The notes beneath the pieces were generated by a model. The model ran no database searches. It worked only from the letters and a program-made list of their open reading frames with translations, and was not told the DNA's origin. The position numbers and the translations under genes are program-made. Of a stretch of DNA of 64,000 bases, positions 9,084 to 16,601 are shown one piece after another (positions within the stretch are counted from its first letter, which is position 1; every line of letters starts with the position of its first letter). The DNA lies in NCBI RefSeq assembly GCF_019931145.1, contig NZ_JAIOUV010000006.1, positions 186,001-250,000 of the forward strand, read 5' to 3'. Source of the DNA: Marinicella meishanensis. GTDB lineage: Bacteria; Pseudomonadota; Gammaproteobacteria; Xanthomonadales; Marinicellaceae.

Positions 9084-10280
9084 ATGAGTGATTTCGTAGC
9101 TGATTTGGTCAAACAAGTGAAACCCTCCGCCACCATCGCCGTGAGCATGAAAGCCGCCGAGTTGAAGCGGGCTGGCAAAGACGTGATTGGCTTGGGTGCG
9201 GGCGAGCCAGATTTTGACACGCCTGAACACATCAAAGCGGCGGCCATTGAAGCGATTCAAGCCGGACAAACCAAATACACCGCGGTCGATGGCACCCCAG
9301 AATTGAAACAGGCCATCATCGGAAAATTGATGCGGGAAAATCACGTCAGTTACCAACCTGAAGAGCTGTTGGTGTCATGTGGGGCCAAGCACAGCATCTT
9401 TAATTTGCTCAATGCGGTGATCAACCCGGGTGATGAGGTGGTCATTCCGACCCCATATTGGGTGTCATACCCTGACATGACGCTGTTGGCCGGCGGCCAA
9501 GCGGTGATTGTGGAAACCACCGCAGACCATGCATTCAAATTGACCGCAGCACAATTGGCCGCGGCCATCACCCCGAACACCAAGCTGGTGATGCTCAATT
9601 CGCCGAGCAACCCCACGGGCAAAGCCTACACCCAAGCCGAATTGAAAGCCTTGGGCGAGGTGATCAAAGCCCACCCACAGGTGTTGGTGGCCACCGATGA
9701 CATCTATGAACACATTTACTGGGGCCAAGAGCCGTTGGGTAACCTGGTGGCTTTGTTGCCGGAGCTCAGAGAACGGGTGATCATCATCAATGGCGTGTCC
9801 AAAGCCTATGCCATGACCGGCTGGCGCATCGGCTTTGCCGCTGGACCGGCGCCCATCATCACGGCCATGCGCAAAATTCAATCACAAAGCACCTCAAACC
9901 CCTGTTCCATTTCGCAAGCAGCGGCCACGGCAGCATACAATGGCCCACAAGATTGTTTACTAACCATGAAAGCGGCGTTCAAAGAGCGACATGACTATTT
10001 GGTTGCGGCATTGAATGAATTGCCCGGGGTCCAATGTGGCGAGGGCAATGGGGCTTTCTATGCCTTTCCCAATGTGACGGGTGTGATCGCACAGTTGGCT
10101 GAAGTTGAGGATGACGTGGCCTTGTCCACCTGGTTATTGGAACACGCTGGGGTGGCGGTGGTGCCTGGCACGCCATTTGGCGCACCTGGTTATGTGCGGC
10201 TGTCGTTTGCCACCTCCATCGAAGTGTTGCAAGACGCCATGCAGCGTATGGAGCAGGCCTTGCGTCCGCATTTCGCCTGA
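9084..10280 (+). CDS. Class I PLP-dependent aminotransferase (aspartate aminotransferase type)
   Basis: Fold-type I aminotransferase resembling the aspartate/prephenate aminotransferase 1-beta subgroup. Visible are the N-terminal signature (GAGEPDFDTPEHIKAAA), the substrate and PLP region (LNSPSNPTGKAYTQAEL), the D-x-Y motif (TDDIYEHI), the Schiff-base lysine K240 in NGVSKAYAMTGWRIGF and a C-terminal Arg motif (GYVRLSFATS). About 398 aa, normal length. A GGGAAG ribosome-binding site supports the ATG at 9084 rather than TTG at 9063. It ends 6 nt before thiI. Confidence 0.9.
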   Translation: MSDFVADLVKQVKPSATIAVSMKAAELKRAGKDVIGLGAGEPDFDTPEHIKAAAIEAIQAGQTKYTAVDGTPELKQAIIGKLMRENHVSYQPEELLVSCGAKHSIFNLLNAVINPGDEVVIPTPYWVSYPDMTLLAGGQAVIVETTADHAFKLTAAQLAAAITPNTKLVMLNSPSNPTGKAYTQAELKALGEVIKAHPQVLVATDDIYEHIYWGQEPLGNLVALLPELRERVIIINGVSKAYAMTGWRIGFAAGPAPIITAMRKIQSQSTSNPCSISQAAATAAYNGPQDCLLTMKAAFKERHDYLVAALNELPGVQCGEGNGAFYAFPNVTGVIAQLAEVEDDVALSTWLLEHAGVAVVPGTPFGAPGYVRLSFATSIEVLQDAMQRMEQALRPHFA

Positions 10281-10286
10281 TCGCCC

Positions 10287-11534
10287 ATGCAGTACCGCAT
10301 CACCGTCCATTATGCTGAATTGGCCCTGAAGGGCAAAAACCGCCAACAATTCGTCAAACGCTTGCGGCAAAACATCCGCCGCAAATTGCAGTCTATGGAC
10401 CTGGAGTGGGAAGTCACCGCCATCCATGATCGGATCTTTGTCAAAGCGCCTGACACCAGCGAAGCTCAGGCCGAACAAGTGGTGGCAGAAATTGCGCGCA
10501 TTCCAGGCATCGCCTGGCTCAGTTTTGTGCATTGGTTTGAGGAGCGGATTCACCGCTTCATGCGGCCCCAGCCGGATTTGCAGCCACTGCATGATTTGGT
10601 CAAAAAGTTGGCCGAAAAACACCACCGCCCTGGTTTGACCTTTGCGATGAAGGTCAAACGCAGTGACAAAAATTTCAGCCAAACATCACAACAACTGGCG
10701 GCTGATTTGGCCACCACTGTGTTGCAAGAGACGGCTTGGTCCGATGTTGATTTGAGCCAACCCGACCAGACCTTTTACGTCAATGTCTCGTCCAAAGGCA
10801 CCGCGGTCTACACCAACAAGATCAAGGGCACCGGCGGTCTGCCGGTGTCGACCACCGGCCGGGTGTTGACCTTGTTGTCTGGTGGCTTTGATTCACCGGT
10901 GGCTGCTTGGTTGATGAGTAATCGGGGGTGTAACGTTGATTTTGTGCACTTTTCGGCCAGTCATTACAAGCAACAAGACGTCACGGCATACAAGATTTCC
11001 CGCATTGCCCAGATCATCAGTGAAACGGCTGGCAAAGTGCGTTTATTCGTGGTGCCTTACACCCACTTTGACATGGCCTTGATGGCCCATGACATGGCCT
11101 ATGATTTGATTCTGTTTCGTCGCTTCATGGCACGGGTGGCTGAGCGCATCATGGGGCAATTGGAAGCCCAGGCTTTGGTGACCGGCGACAACCTGGGGCA
11201 AGTGGCTTCCCAAACCATGGAAAACATCAACTCCATGAACCAAGCGGTCACAGTACCCATCCTGCGACCCTTGTTGACTTACAACAAAGAGCAGATCATT
11301 GAAATGTCACAGCAGTTGGGCCTGTTCGATGTGTGTCGAGAACCCTACAAAGACTGTTGTGCCTTGATCAGTAAGAACCCGAAAACCCGTTCGGATGCCC
11401 GGGAATTACACCGCTTGGAGACCACCCACTTGACTGACTATGAAGATTTGATCAACGACACCCTGGCCGAAGTGACCACCGTGACTTACAACTTTGGTCA
11501 TTTGGTCGAAGTCACCGCCGGAGAATGGACATGA
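10287..11534 (+). CDS. thiI: tRNA 4-thiouridine synthase ThiI, no rhodanese domain
   Basis: Sulfurtransferase that makes 4-thiouridine at tRNA position 8. An N-terminal ferredoxin-like/THUMP region (about 1-165) is followed by the PP-loop ATP pyrophosphatase domain with SGGFDSPVA (S198). C357/C358 in YKDCCALISK is at the place of the conserved active-site cysteine. At 415 aa it lacks the C-terminal rhodanese domain of E. coli ThiI (482 aa) and so resembles shorter ThiI proteins as in Bacillus. It therefore needs another persulfide carrier for sulfur delivery. The stop overlaps the ATG of the next gene. Confidence 0.9.
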   Translation: MQYRITVHYAELALKGKNRQQFVKRLRQNIRRKLQSMDLEWEVTAIHDRIFVKAPDTSEAQAEQVVAEIARIPGIAWLSFVHWFEERIHRFMRPQPDLQPLHDLVKKLAEKHHRPGLTFAMKVKRSDKNFSQTSQQLAADLATTVLQETAWSDVDLSQPDQTFYVNVSSKGTAVYTNKIKGTGGLPVSTTGRVLTLLSGGFDSPVAAWLMSNRGCNVDFVHFSASHYKQQDVTAYKISRIAQIISETAGKVRLFVVPYTHFDMALMAHDMAYDLILFRRFMARVAERIMGQLEAQALVTGDNLGQVASQTMENINSMNQAVTVPILRPLLTYNKEQIIEMSQQLGLFDVCREPYKDCCALISKNPKTRSDARELHRLETTHLTDYEDLINDTLAEVTTVTYNFGHLVEVTAGEWT

Positions 11535-12049
11535 CTGAAACACCCACTGAACCCATGAGCCAAGCATTGATCAGGGCCATTGAGCCCAAAGACAATGCCG
11601 CGGTCAAAACCTTGGTGTTGGACACCTTGGCTGAATTTGGTTTGTTCGGTGATGGATTTGCTGGCGTGGATGCCGAGTTGGAAGACATGCACGGGGCCTA
11701 TGACAATGCGTTGAGCGCCTATTATGTGGTTGAGTTGAATGGACAAGTGGCTGGCGTTGGTGGTTATGCCCCGTTGTTGGGCACCGAACCAGGCACGGTG
11801 GTGGAATTGCGCAAAATGTACCTCACCCCGGCTTTGCGGGGTCAGGGAATCGGGCGCCAATTGATTGAGCGCTGTTTGCAAGAGGCCCAAGCCTTGGGTT
11901 ATGCCACCATGTATTTGGAAACGGTGCCGGGCATGCAGGCCGCCCAAGCTTTGTACCAAAAGTATGGCTTCACCCATACCGAACAACGCATGGGTGACAC
12001 CGGGCATTGCAATTGCAGCGTGACCATGGCGAGGTCGCTGCGTGATTGA
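11531..12049 (+). CDS. GNAT family N-acetyltransferase
   Basis: Acetyl-CoA-dependent N-acetyltransferase. The core shows strand 4 (VVELRKMYLTPALRG), the pyrophosphate loop R/Q-x-x-G-x-G/A (RGQGIGRQLIERCLQEA) and a C-terminal YLETVPGMQAAQALYQKYGF segment. Substrate unknown. The ATG at 11531 overlaps the thiI stop (ATGA) and has GGAGAA upstream; an ATG at 11525 is less likely. The gene ends by overlapping the start of the following lipoprotein gene by 8 nt, indicating coupling. Confidence 0.85.
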   Translation: MTETPTEPMSQALIRAIEPKDNAAVKTLVLDTLAEFGLFGDGFAGVDAELEDMHGAYDNALSAYYVVELNGQVAGVGGYAPLLGTEPGTVVELRKMYLTPALRGQGIGRQLIERCLQEAQALGYATMYLETVPGMQAAQALYQKYGFTHTEQRMGDTGHCNCSVTMARSLRD

Positions 12050-13124
12050 CAGTTGGTGCAAAAATGCCGCCTTGGGGTTGTTGTGGCTGGTGATGGTGAC
12101 GGCATGTGGCCATCGGCCGACAGCCACCGACCTGCCTATGCGCTTGCCGCAGCCACTGAGTAACCATGCGGTGGCTTACCTGAATATCAACGGCCAAGAT
12201 CAATTCTACACCTTCAATGGTCTGCGTGCTGGCAAAACCCATCGAGACATCAGCAACCAGGCCCACGTTTGGTATGGTGGCCAATGGCATGATTTGCAGC
12301 CGCCAAAAACACAACAGCCGGTGCTGGCCTCGGTGGCAGTGACCGTGGGTGATTCGGTGTATTTGTTCGGTGGCTACACGGTGGCGGCAGACCACAGTGA
12401 ACATTCGGTGCCCAATGTGTGGCGCATCCATGGCCAAGATCACCAGTGGACGGCATTGCCGCCCATGCCGACCCCGGTGGATGATGCGGTGGCTTTGGTC
12501 TATCAGGCACGATACATCTACTTGATCAGTGGCTGGCACGATGTGGACAATGTGGATTTGGTCCAGGTGTTTGATGTCGAGACACAAACTTGGCAGCAGG
12601 CCAGCCCCTGGCCTATGCCGCCGGTGTTTGGCCATGCAGGCGGCATGGTGGGGAACCAGATGGTGGTCTGTGATGGGGTGAAAGTGGCGTGGTCTGGCGA
12701 GCAAAAATCTTTTCTGCCCTCACCAGCCTGTGCCATGGGCACCATCAATCCACAGCAAATCACCGAGATCAACTGGCAACCGATCCCACACCACAGCGGC
12801 ACCGCATTTTACCGCATGGCTGCAGCCAGTGATGCGGCGCAGCAAATTTTCTTTGTGGCCGGCAGCGACAATCCGTATAATTACGACGGCATTGGCTACA
12901 ACGGGGTGCCTTCAGCACCCAGTGCAACTGTGCGACAGTTTGATCTGAACACCCAGCAGTGGACCATCAAAGCCGGCCTGATACCGGCCAGCATGGACCA
13001 CCGCAGCTTACTTCGGACCCCACATGGGTACATGATCATGGGGGGCATGGGGCCGCAGCAAGCGGTGTTGGATCACATCACAACCATCAAGACCACAGTG
13101 CTTGAAACCAGCAAACAACCTTAA
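12042..13124 (+). CDS. Kelch-repeat-like putative lipoprotein
   Basis: About 360 aa. A signal sequence with a possible lipobox (LVMVTAC) is followed by repeated Kelch-type blades: VAVTVGDSVYLFGGYTV...NVWRI, VALVYQARYIYLISGW...VQVFDVETQTWQQ, and ...DLNTQQWTIKAGLIPASMDHRSLL. These suggest a beta-propeller at the outer membrane or in the periplasm, resembling the N-acetylneuraminate epimerase/Kelch group in layout only. It starts with GTG inside the preceding gene and ends 12 nt before the secreted carboxypeptidase, so an operon is likely. Function unknown. Confidence 0.7.
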   Translation: MIDSWCKNAALGLLWLVMVTACGHRPTATDLPMRLPQPLSNHAVAYLNINGQDQFYTFNGLRAGKTHRDISNQAHVWYGGQWHDLQPPKTQQPVLASVAVTVGDSVYLFGGYTVAADHSEHSVPNVWRIHGQDHQWTALPPMPTPVDDAVALVYQARYIYLISGWHDVDNVDLVQVFDVETQTWQQASPWPMPPVFGHAGGMVGNQMVVCDGVKVAWSGEQKSFLPSPACAMGTINPQQITEINWQPIPHHSGTAFYRMAAASDAAQQIFFVAGSDNPYNYDGIGYNGVPSAPSATVRQFDLNTQQWTIKAGLIPASMDHRSLLRTPHGYMIMGGMGPQQAVLDHITTIKTTVLETSKQP

Positions 13125-13136
13125 GAGGGTCAATTC

Positions 13137-15680
13137 ATGTATCACAAACTCATCGCATTCATCGCCGCCGTGACCCTGTCACCCAGTCCGGTTCAGGCAT
13201 TCAGCCAAGAGCTGCCTGCAGGTGATGGCCCGTGGATTGTGTTGTTGGCTTATGAAGACAAAGACGCGGTGTTGGATTTGAACCCCGACTACGATTTGTG
13301 GCGCATCGATGAGAAGAATCAAACCGTGTTGCTGATGGTGGATGAGGCCGCCGATTATCAGCAGCTGCTGGATTTGGGCTTCAGCCTGAAACCACATGAT
13401 GAGTTGATGCGGCAGCACGCCGCCATCCGGGAGCAGGAGTTTCAAGGGCGATTGCCCATCGATGGCTTTCCCTGTTACCGCACGGTGGCCGAAACCTATG
13501 CCGCCATGACCACCATGCAAAGCACCTATCCGCAACTGGTCACCTTGGTAGACATCGGTGATTCCTGGCACAAAACGGAGCCGGGCGGCTTACCAGGACA
13601 TGACATGCAAGTGGTGAAAATCACCAATGCCAATGTGATTGATCCGAACAAACCCATTTTATATGCCATGGGGGCGATTCACGCCCGTGAATATCCCACC
13701 GCTGAATTGGTCACCCGCTTTGCCGAGCACTTGTTGGCCAATCATGGGGTGGACCCTGACGTGACCTGGTTGGTTGATCACCACGAAATCCATTTGTTGT
13801 TGCAAGGCAACCCGGATGGTCGGGAAATCTCCGAGAACCAAAATTTTCCCAACCAACGCAAAAACCGCAATGAAAACCACTGCTTTGGCGGCAACCAACA
13901 AGGGGTGGACATGAACCGCAATTTCTTGTTCCGTTGGAATCAAGGCAGCGGTTCCAGCAGCAATCAGTGCAGTGAAGTGTACCGAGGACTCTCAGCTGTC
14001 AGTGAGCCGGAAACCACCGCCATCAATGAGTACATCAAAACTTTGTTTCCCGACGACCGCCCGGATGATTTGGTCACCGCCGCGCCATTGACCAAGCCCG
14101 GCGTTTATTTGGACATCCACAATGTGGCCGAACTGACCTTGTTCCCATTTGGCTATTCCAATGGCGCCGGACAAGCACCCAATCACGACCAACTGCGCAC
14201 CCTGGCGCGGCGCATGTCGTATTTCACCGGTTATCGTCCCGAGCAATCCAATGCCTCATTGGGTGGTGCCGATGGCGCCTCAGATGACAACGCCTATGGC
14301 ACCTTGGGGGTGGCGGCATTCACCATTGAGTTGGGAGAAGGGGGCTTTTATTCCAGTTGTTCGGCTTTTGAAAACACCATTTGGCCGGATAATTTGGGGG
14401 CCATGATTTATGCCGCCAAAGTCGCCCGCATGCCTTACATCACAGCCTCAGGCCCGGATGTGATTGATTTGCCACAAACCACCATCGAAGTGGCCGCCGG
14501 ACAGTCTTTCGCGGTCAGTGGCACCGCCACCGATACCCGGTTCAATGGTTCCAATGGCACCGAAGCCACCCACAACATCACCGCGGTGAAAGCCTATTTG
14601 GGCACCCCTTCCTGGCAAGCCGGTGCGGTGGCCATTGACATGACGGCAGCCGATGGCACGTTCAACAGCAGCACCGAGGGCTTTGTCGGCAGCATCGACA
14701 CCACCGGTTTGTCGCCCGGTCAATACACGGTTTGGTTTGAAGCCAGTGACGACGGTGCGGTCGGCACCAACAACGGCATCACCGGTGTCCCAGCGGCCAT
14801 CTTCATCGAGGTATTGGATCCCGCCAACATCGGCACCATCAGCGGTTTGGTGCGCGATGACAGCACCTTCCTGCCCATTGAACAAGTCCTGGTCGAATAC
14901 GCCGGACAACAGACGTTTACCGACATGGCCGGTAACTACAGCGTGCAAACCGCGGCCACCACCAGTGATTTGACCTTCAGTAAAGCAGGTTATTTCAGCC
15001 AGTCCATTATCGATGTGGCCACCATGGGTGGCATGACCACCGAACAAAATGTGTTGTTGGAACCGGTGTGTGAAACCGAATTTTTGTACACCGACGTGGA
15101 AGCGTACAGCAACATCGGTCAAGCCACAACTGACGGCTGGTCGGTACTGATGGATGTGGGCAGCAACGATTGGCGGGTAGAAAGTGGCGACAACAACACC
15201 AATGGCGGCACCCGGGCTTTTGTGGCCACCAACATCGGTTCAACTTCTGACAGCAGTTTGGTGACCCCAGAGATGGCCTTGACCGAACAAGCGGAACTGA
15301 CTTTCTGGCACAAACACCAATTTGAATCGAGCAACGACGATTACGATGGTGGGGTGTTGGAAATCAGCACCAATGGTGGCACCAACTGGAATGACTTGGG
15401 CAGTGCCATTACCCAGAACGGGTACAATGGGACTTTGAGCGCCAATTTCCAAAACCCCTTGGGTGGACGCCCGGCCTTTGTCGACACCCTGGGCAGTTTC
15501 ACCGAGGTGAAAGTGGATTTGTCGGCTTATGACGGTCAAACGGTGTTGATTCGCTGGCGTTTGGGTACCGATGAGACAGTGGCCGCTGGCGATTGGAAAT
15601 TGGATGACATCAAGGTGGTGGCAGCCGGTGTGTGTCCAGGACCTTCTGACTTGATTTTTGCCGATGATTTTGAGGGTTGA
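13137..15680 (+). CDS. Secreted zinc carboxypeptidase (M14) with C-terminal accessory domains
   Basis: Large extracellular peptidase of 847 aa. Signal peptide at residues 1-21, a propeptide-like region to about 105, then the M14 catalytic domain (about 115-430). Zinc ligands are H182 and E185 (HAREYPTAE) and H328 (LDIHN); the general base is E398 (TIELGE), and substrate contacts lie in DMNRNF (258-263). After it come a beta-sandwich (about 445-560), a carboxypeptidase-regulatory-like domain (about 565-645, ISGLVRDDSTFLPIEQVLVEY) and a MAM/immune-inhibitor-like beta domain (about 650-830). The tail ends in DLIFADDFEG, a short C-terminal motif seen on secreted proteins of some gammaproteobacteria and possibly a sorting tail. 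Likely used for extracellular protein degradation. Confidence 0.9.
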   Translation: MYHKLIAFIAAVTLSPSPVQAFSQELPAGDGPWIVLLAYEDKDAVLDLNPDYDLWRIDEKNQTVLLMVDEAADYQQLLDLGFSLKPHDELMRQHAAIREQEFQGRLPIDGFPCYRTVAETYAAMTTMQSTYPQLVTLVDIGDSWHKTEPGGLPGHDMQVVKITNANVIDPNKPILYAMGAIHAREYPTAELVTRFAEHLLANHGVDPDVTWLVDHHEIHLLLQGNPDGREISENQNFPNQRKNRNENHCFGGNQQGVDMNRNFLFRWNQGSGSSSNQCSEVYRGLSAVSEPETTAINEYIKTLFPDDRPDDLVTAAPLTKPGVYLDIHNVAELTLFPFGYSNGAGQAPNHDQLRTLARRMSYFTGYRPEQSNASLGGADGASDDNAYGTLGVAAFTIELGEGGFYSSCSAFENTIWPDNLGAMIYAAKVARMPYITASGPDVIDLPQTTIEVAAGQSFAVSGTATDTRFNGSNGTEATHNITAVKAYLGTPSWQAGAVAIDMTAADGTFNSSTEGFVGSIDTTGLSPGQYTVWFEASDDGAVGTNNGITGVPAAIFIEVLDPANIGTISGLVRDDSTFLPIEQVLVEYAGQQTFTDMAGNYSVQTAATTSDLTFSKAGYFSQSIIDVATMGGMTTEQNVLLEPVCETEFLYTDVEAYSNIGQATTDGWSVLMDVGSNDWRVESGDNNTNGGTRAFVATNIGSTSDSSLVTPEMALTEQAELTFWHKHQFESSNDDYDGGVLEISTNGGTNWNDLGSAITQNGYNGTLSANFQNPLGGRPAFVDTLGSFTEVKVDLSAYDGQTVLIRWRLGTDETVAAGDWKLDDIKVVAAGVCPGPSDLIFADDFEG

Positions 15681-15713
15681 TGACCCGTCTTTGAGTCCTA
15701 CTGAGTGATGAAT

Positions 15714-16601
15714 ATGATCAAATTATGGATGTTGTTGTTCATTTGGGATGGTGAAATGAGTCACCAACCACAGCCGGTGGCTGATTATGCCGTTTATCCG
15801 ATTCGGGTCAATCACCCATTTGAACCGTCCGGCTTGACCATCAAAAATGAGCGGCTGTATACCATCTGTGATGATTCCAATCAGATCTATGCCTTGACGG
15901 TCAACGACACCGACGCCACGGCCCGCGCCGAATTGGCCATAGACCGTGAGTCATTGGGAGTGGAAAGCCTGGATTTGGAAGCCATCACTGCCGTGGGTGA
16001 TGACTTTTTTGTGGTCAGCGAAGTGCATCACCGCATGATCAAAGTCAACCAACTAGGCAGCCAATGGGTGCCAGCGGCAGACAGCATTTACCAACCGGCC
16101 TTTGCCGCTGGTTTGTTCCAGGTGCACAATGCCGGCATGGAGGCCTTGGTGCATTTGGGTGGTCAACGTTTTTTACTGGCCGTGGAGCGGCAGCCACGCG
16201 GCTTGATTGACGTCACTTTCGATGAACAGTTCCAAACCATTACCCAGCAAATTAACCAGGTGTACGATAACAGTGACCACCCATTACAAGGCGCCCGCAA
16301 ACCGGATTTCACTGGCTTGTATTTACATGGTGGAACGTTGTATGCCTTGCACCGCAATGCCTATGTGGTGCATGAATTGATCCAAGATGAGCATGGTAAT
16401 TACCGGGAAGGGCGGGCCTGGTCCTATGAACACATCGTCAAGAGTTTTGACCACAGTTACCAAGACATGAGTTTTGGCCAGGCCGAAGGTTTGGCCGTTG
16501 ATGATGATCACTTTTATCTGGTGATTGATAACAACAACCAACCCAAATTGAAAAACCCCAATGACAACAGCCCTTTATTGATCAAAATCAAACGCAAATG
16601 A
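15714..16601 (+). CDS. Secreted beta-propeller protein, SdiA-regulated/phytase-esterase-like
   Basis: About 295 aa with a short hydrophobic N-terminus (MIKLWMLLFIW). The body has repeats such as PSGLTIKNERLYTICDDSNQIYAL, ESLDLEAITAVGDDFFVVSE, HNAGMEALVHLGGQRFLLAVER, DFTGLYLHGGTLYALHRN and FGQAEGLAVDDDHFYLVIDN. These resemble the esterase-like-activity-of-phytase and SdiA-regulated propeller families. The conserved E-G/E-A/E-L positions may be metal sites. Several start codons are possible (15705, 15708, 15714). The 3' end overlaps the convergent M28 peptidase gene by 27 nt. Biological role unknown. Confidence 0.65.
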   Translation: MIKLWMLLFIWDGEMSHQPQPVADYAVYPIRVNHPFEPSGLTIKNERLYTICDDSNQIYALTVNDTDATARAELAIDRESLGVESLDLEAITAVGDDFFVVSEVHHRMIKVNQLGSQWVPAADSIYQPAFAAGLFQVHNAGMEALVHLGGQRFLLAVERQPRGLIDVTFDEQFQTITQQINQVYDNSDHPLQGARKPDFTGLYLHGGTLYALHRNAYVVHELIQDEHGNYREGRAWSYEHIVKSFDHSYQDMSFGQAEGLAVDDDHFYLVIDNNNQPKLKNPNDNSPLLIKIKRK

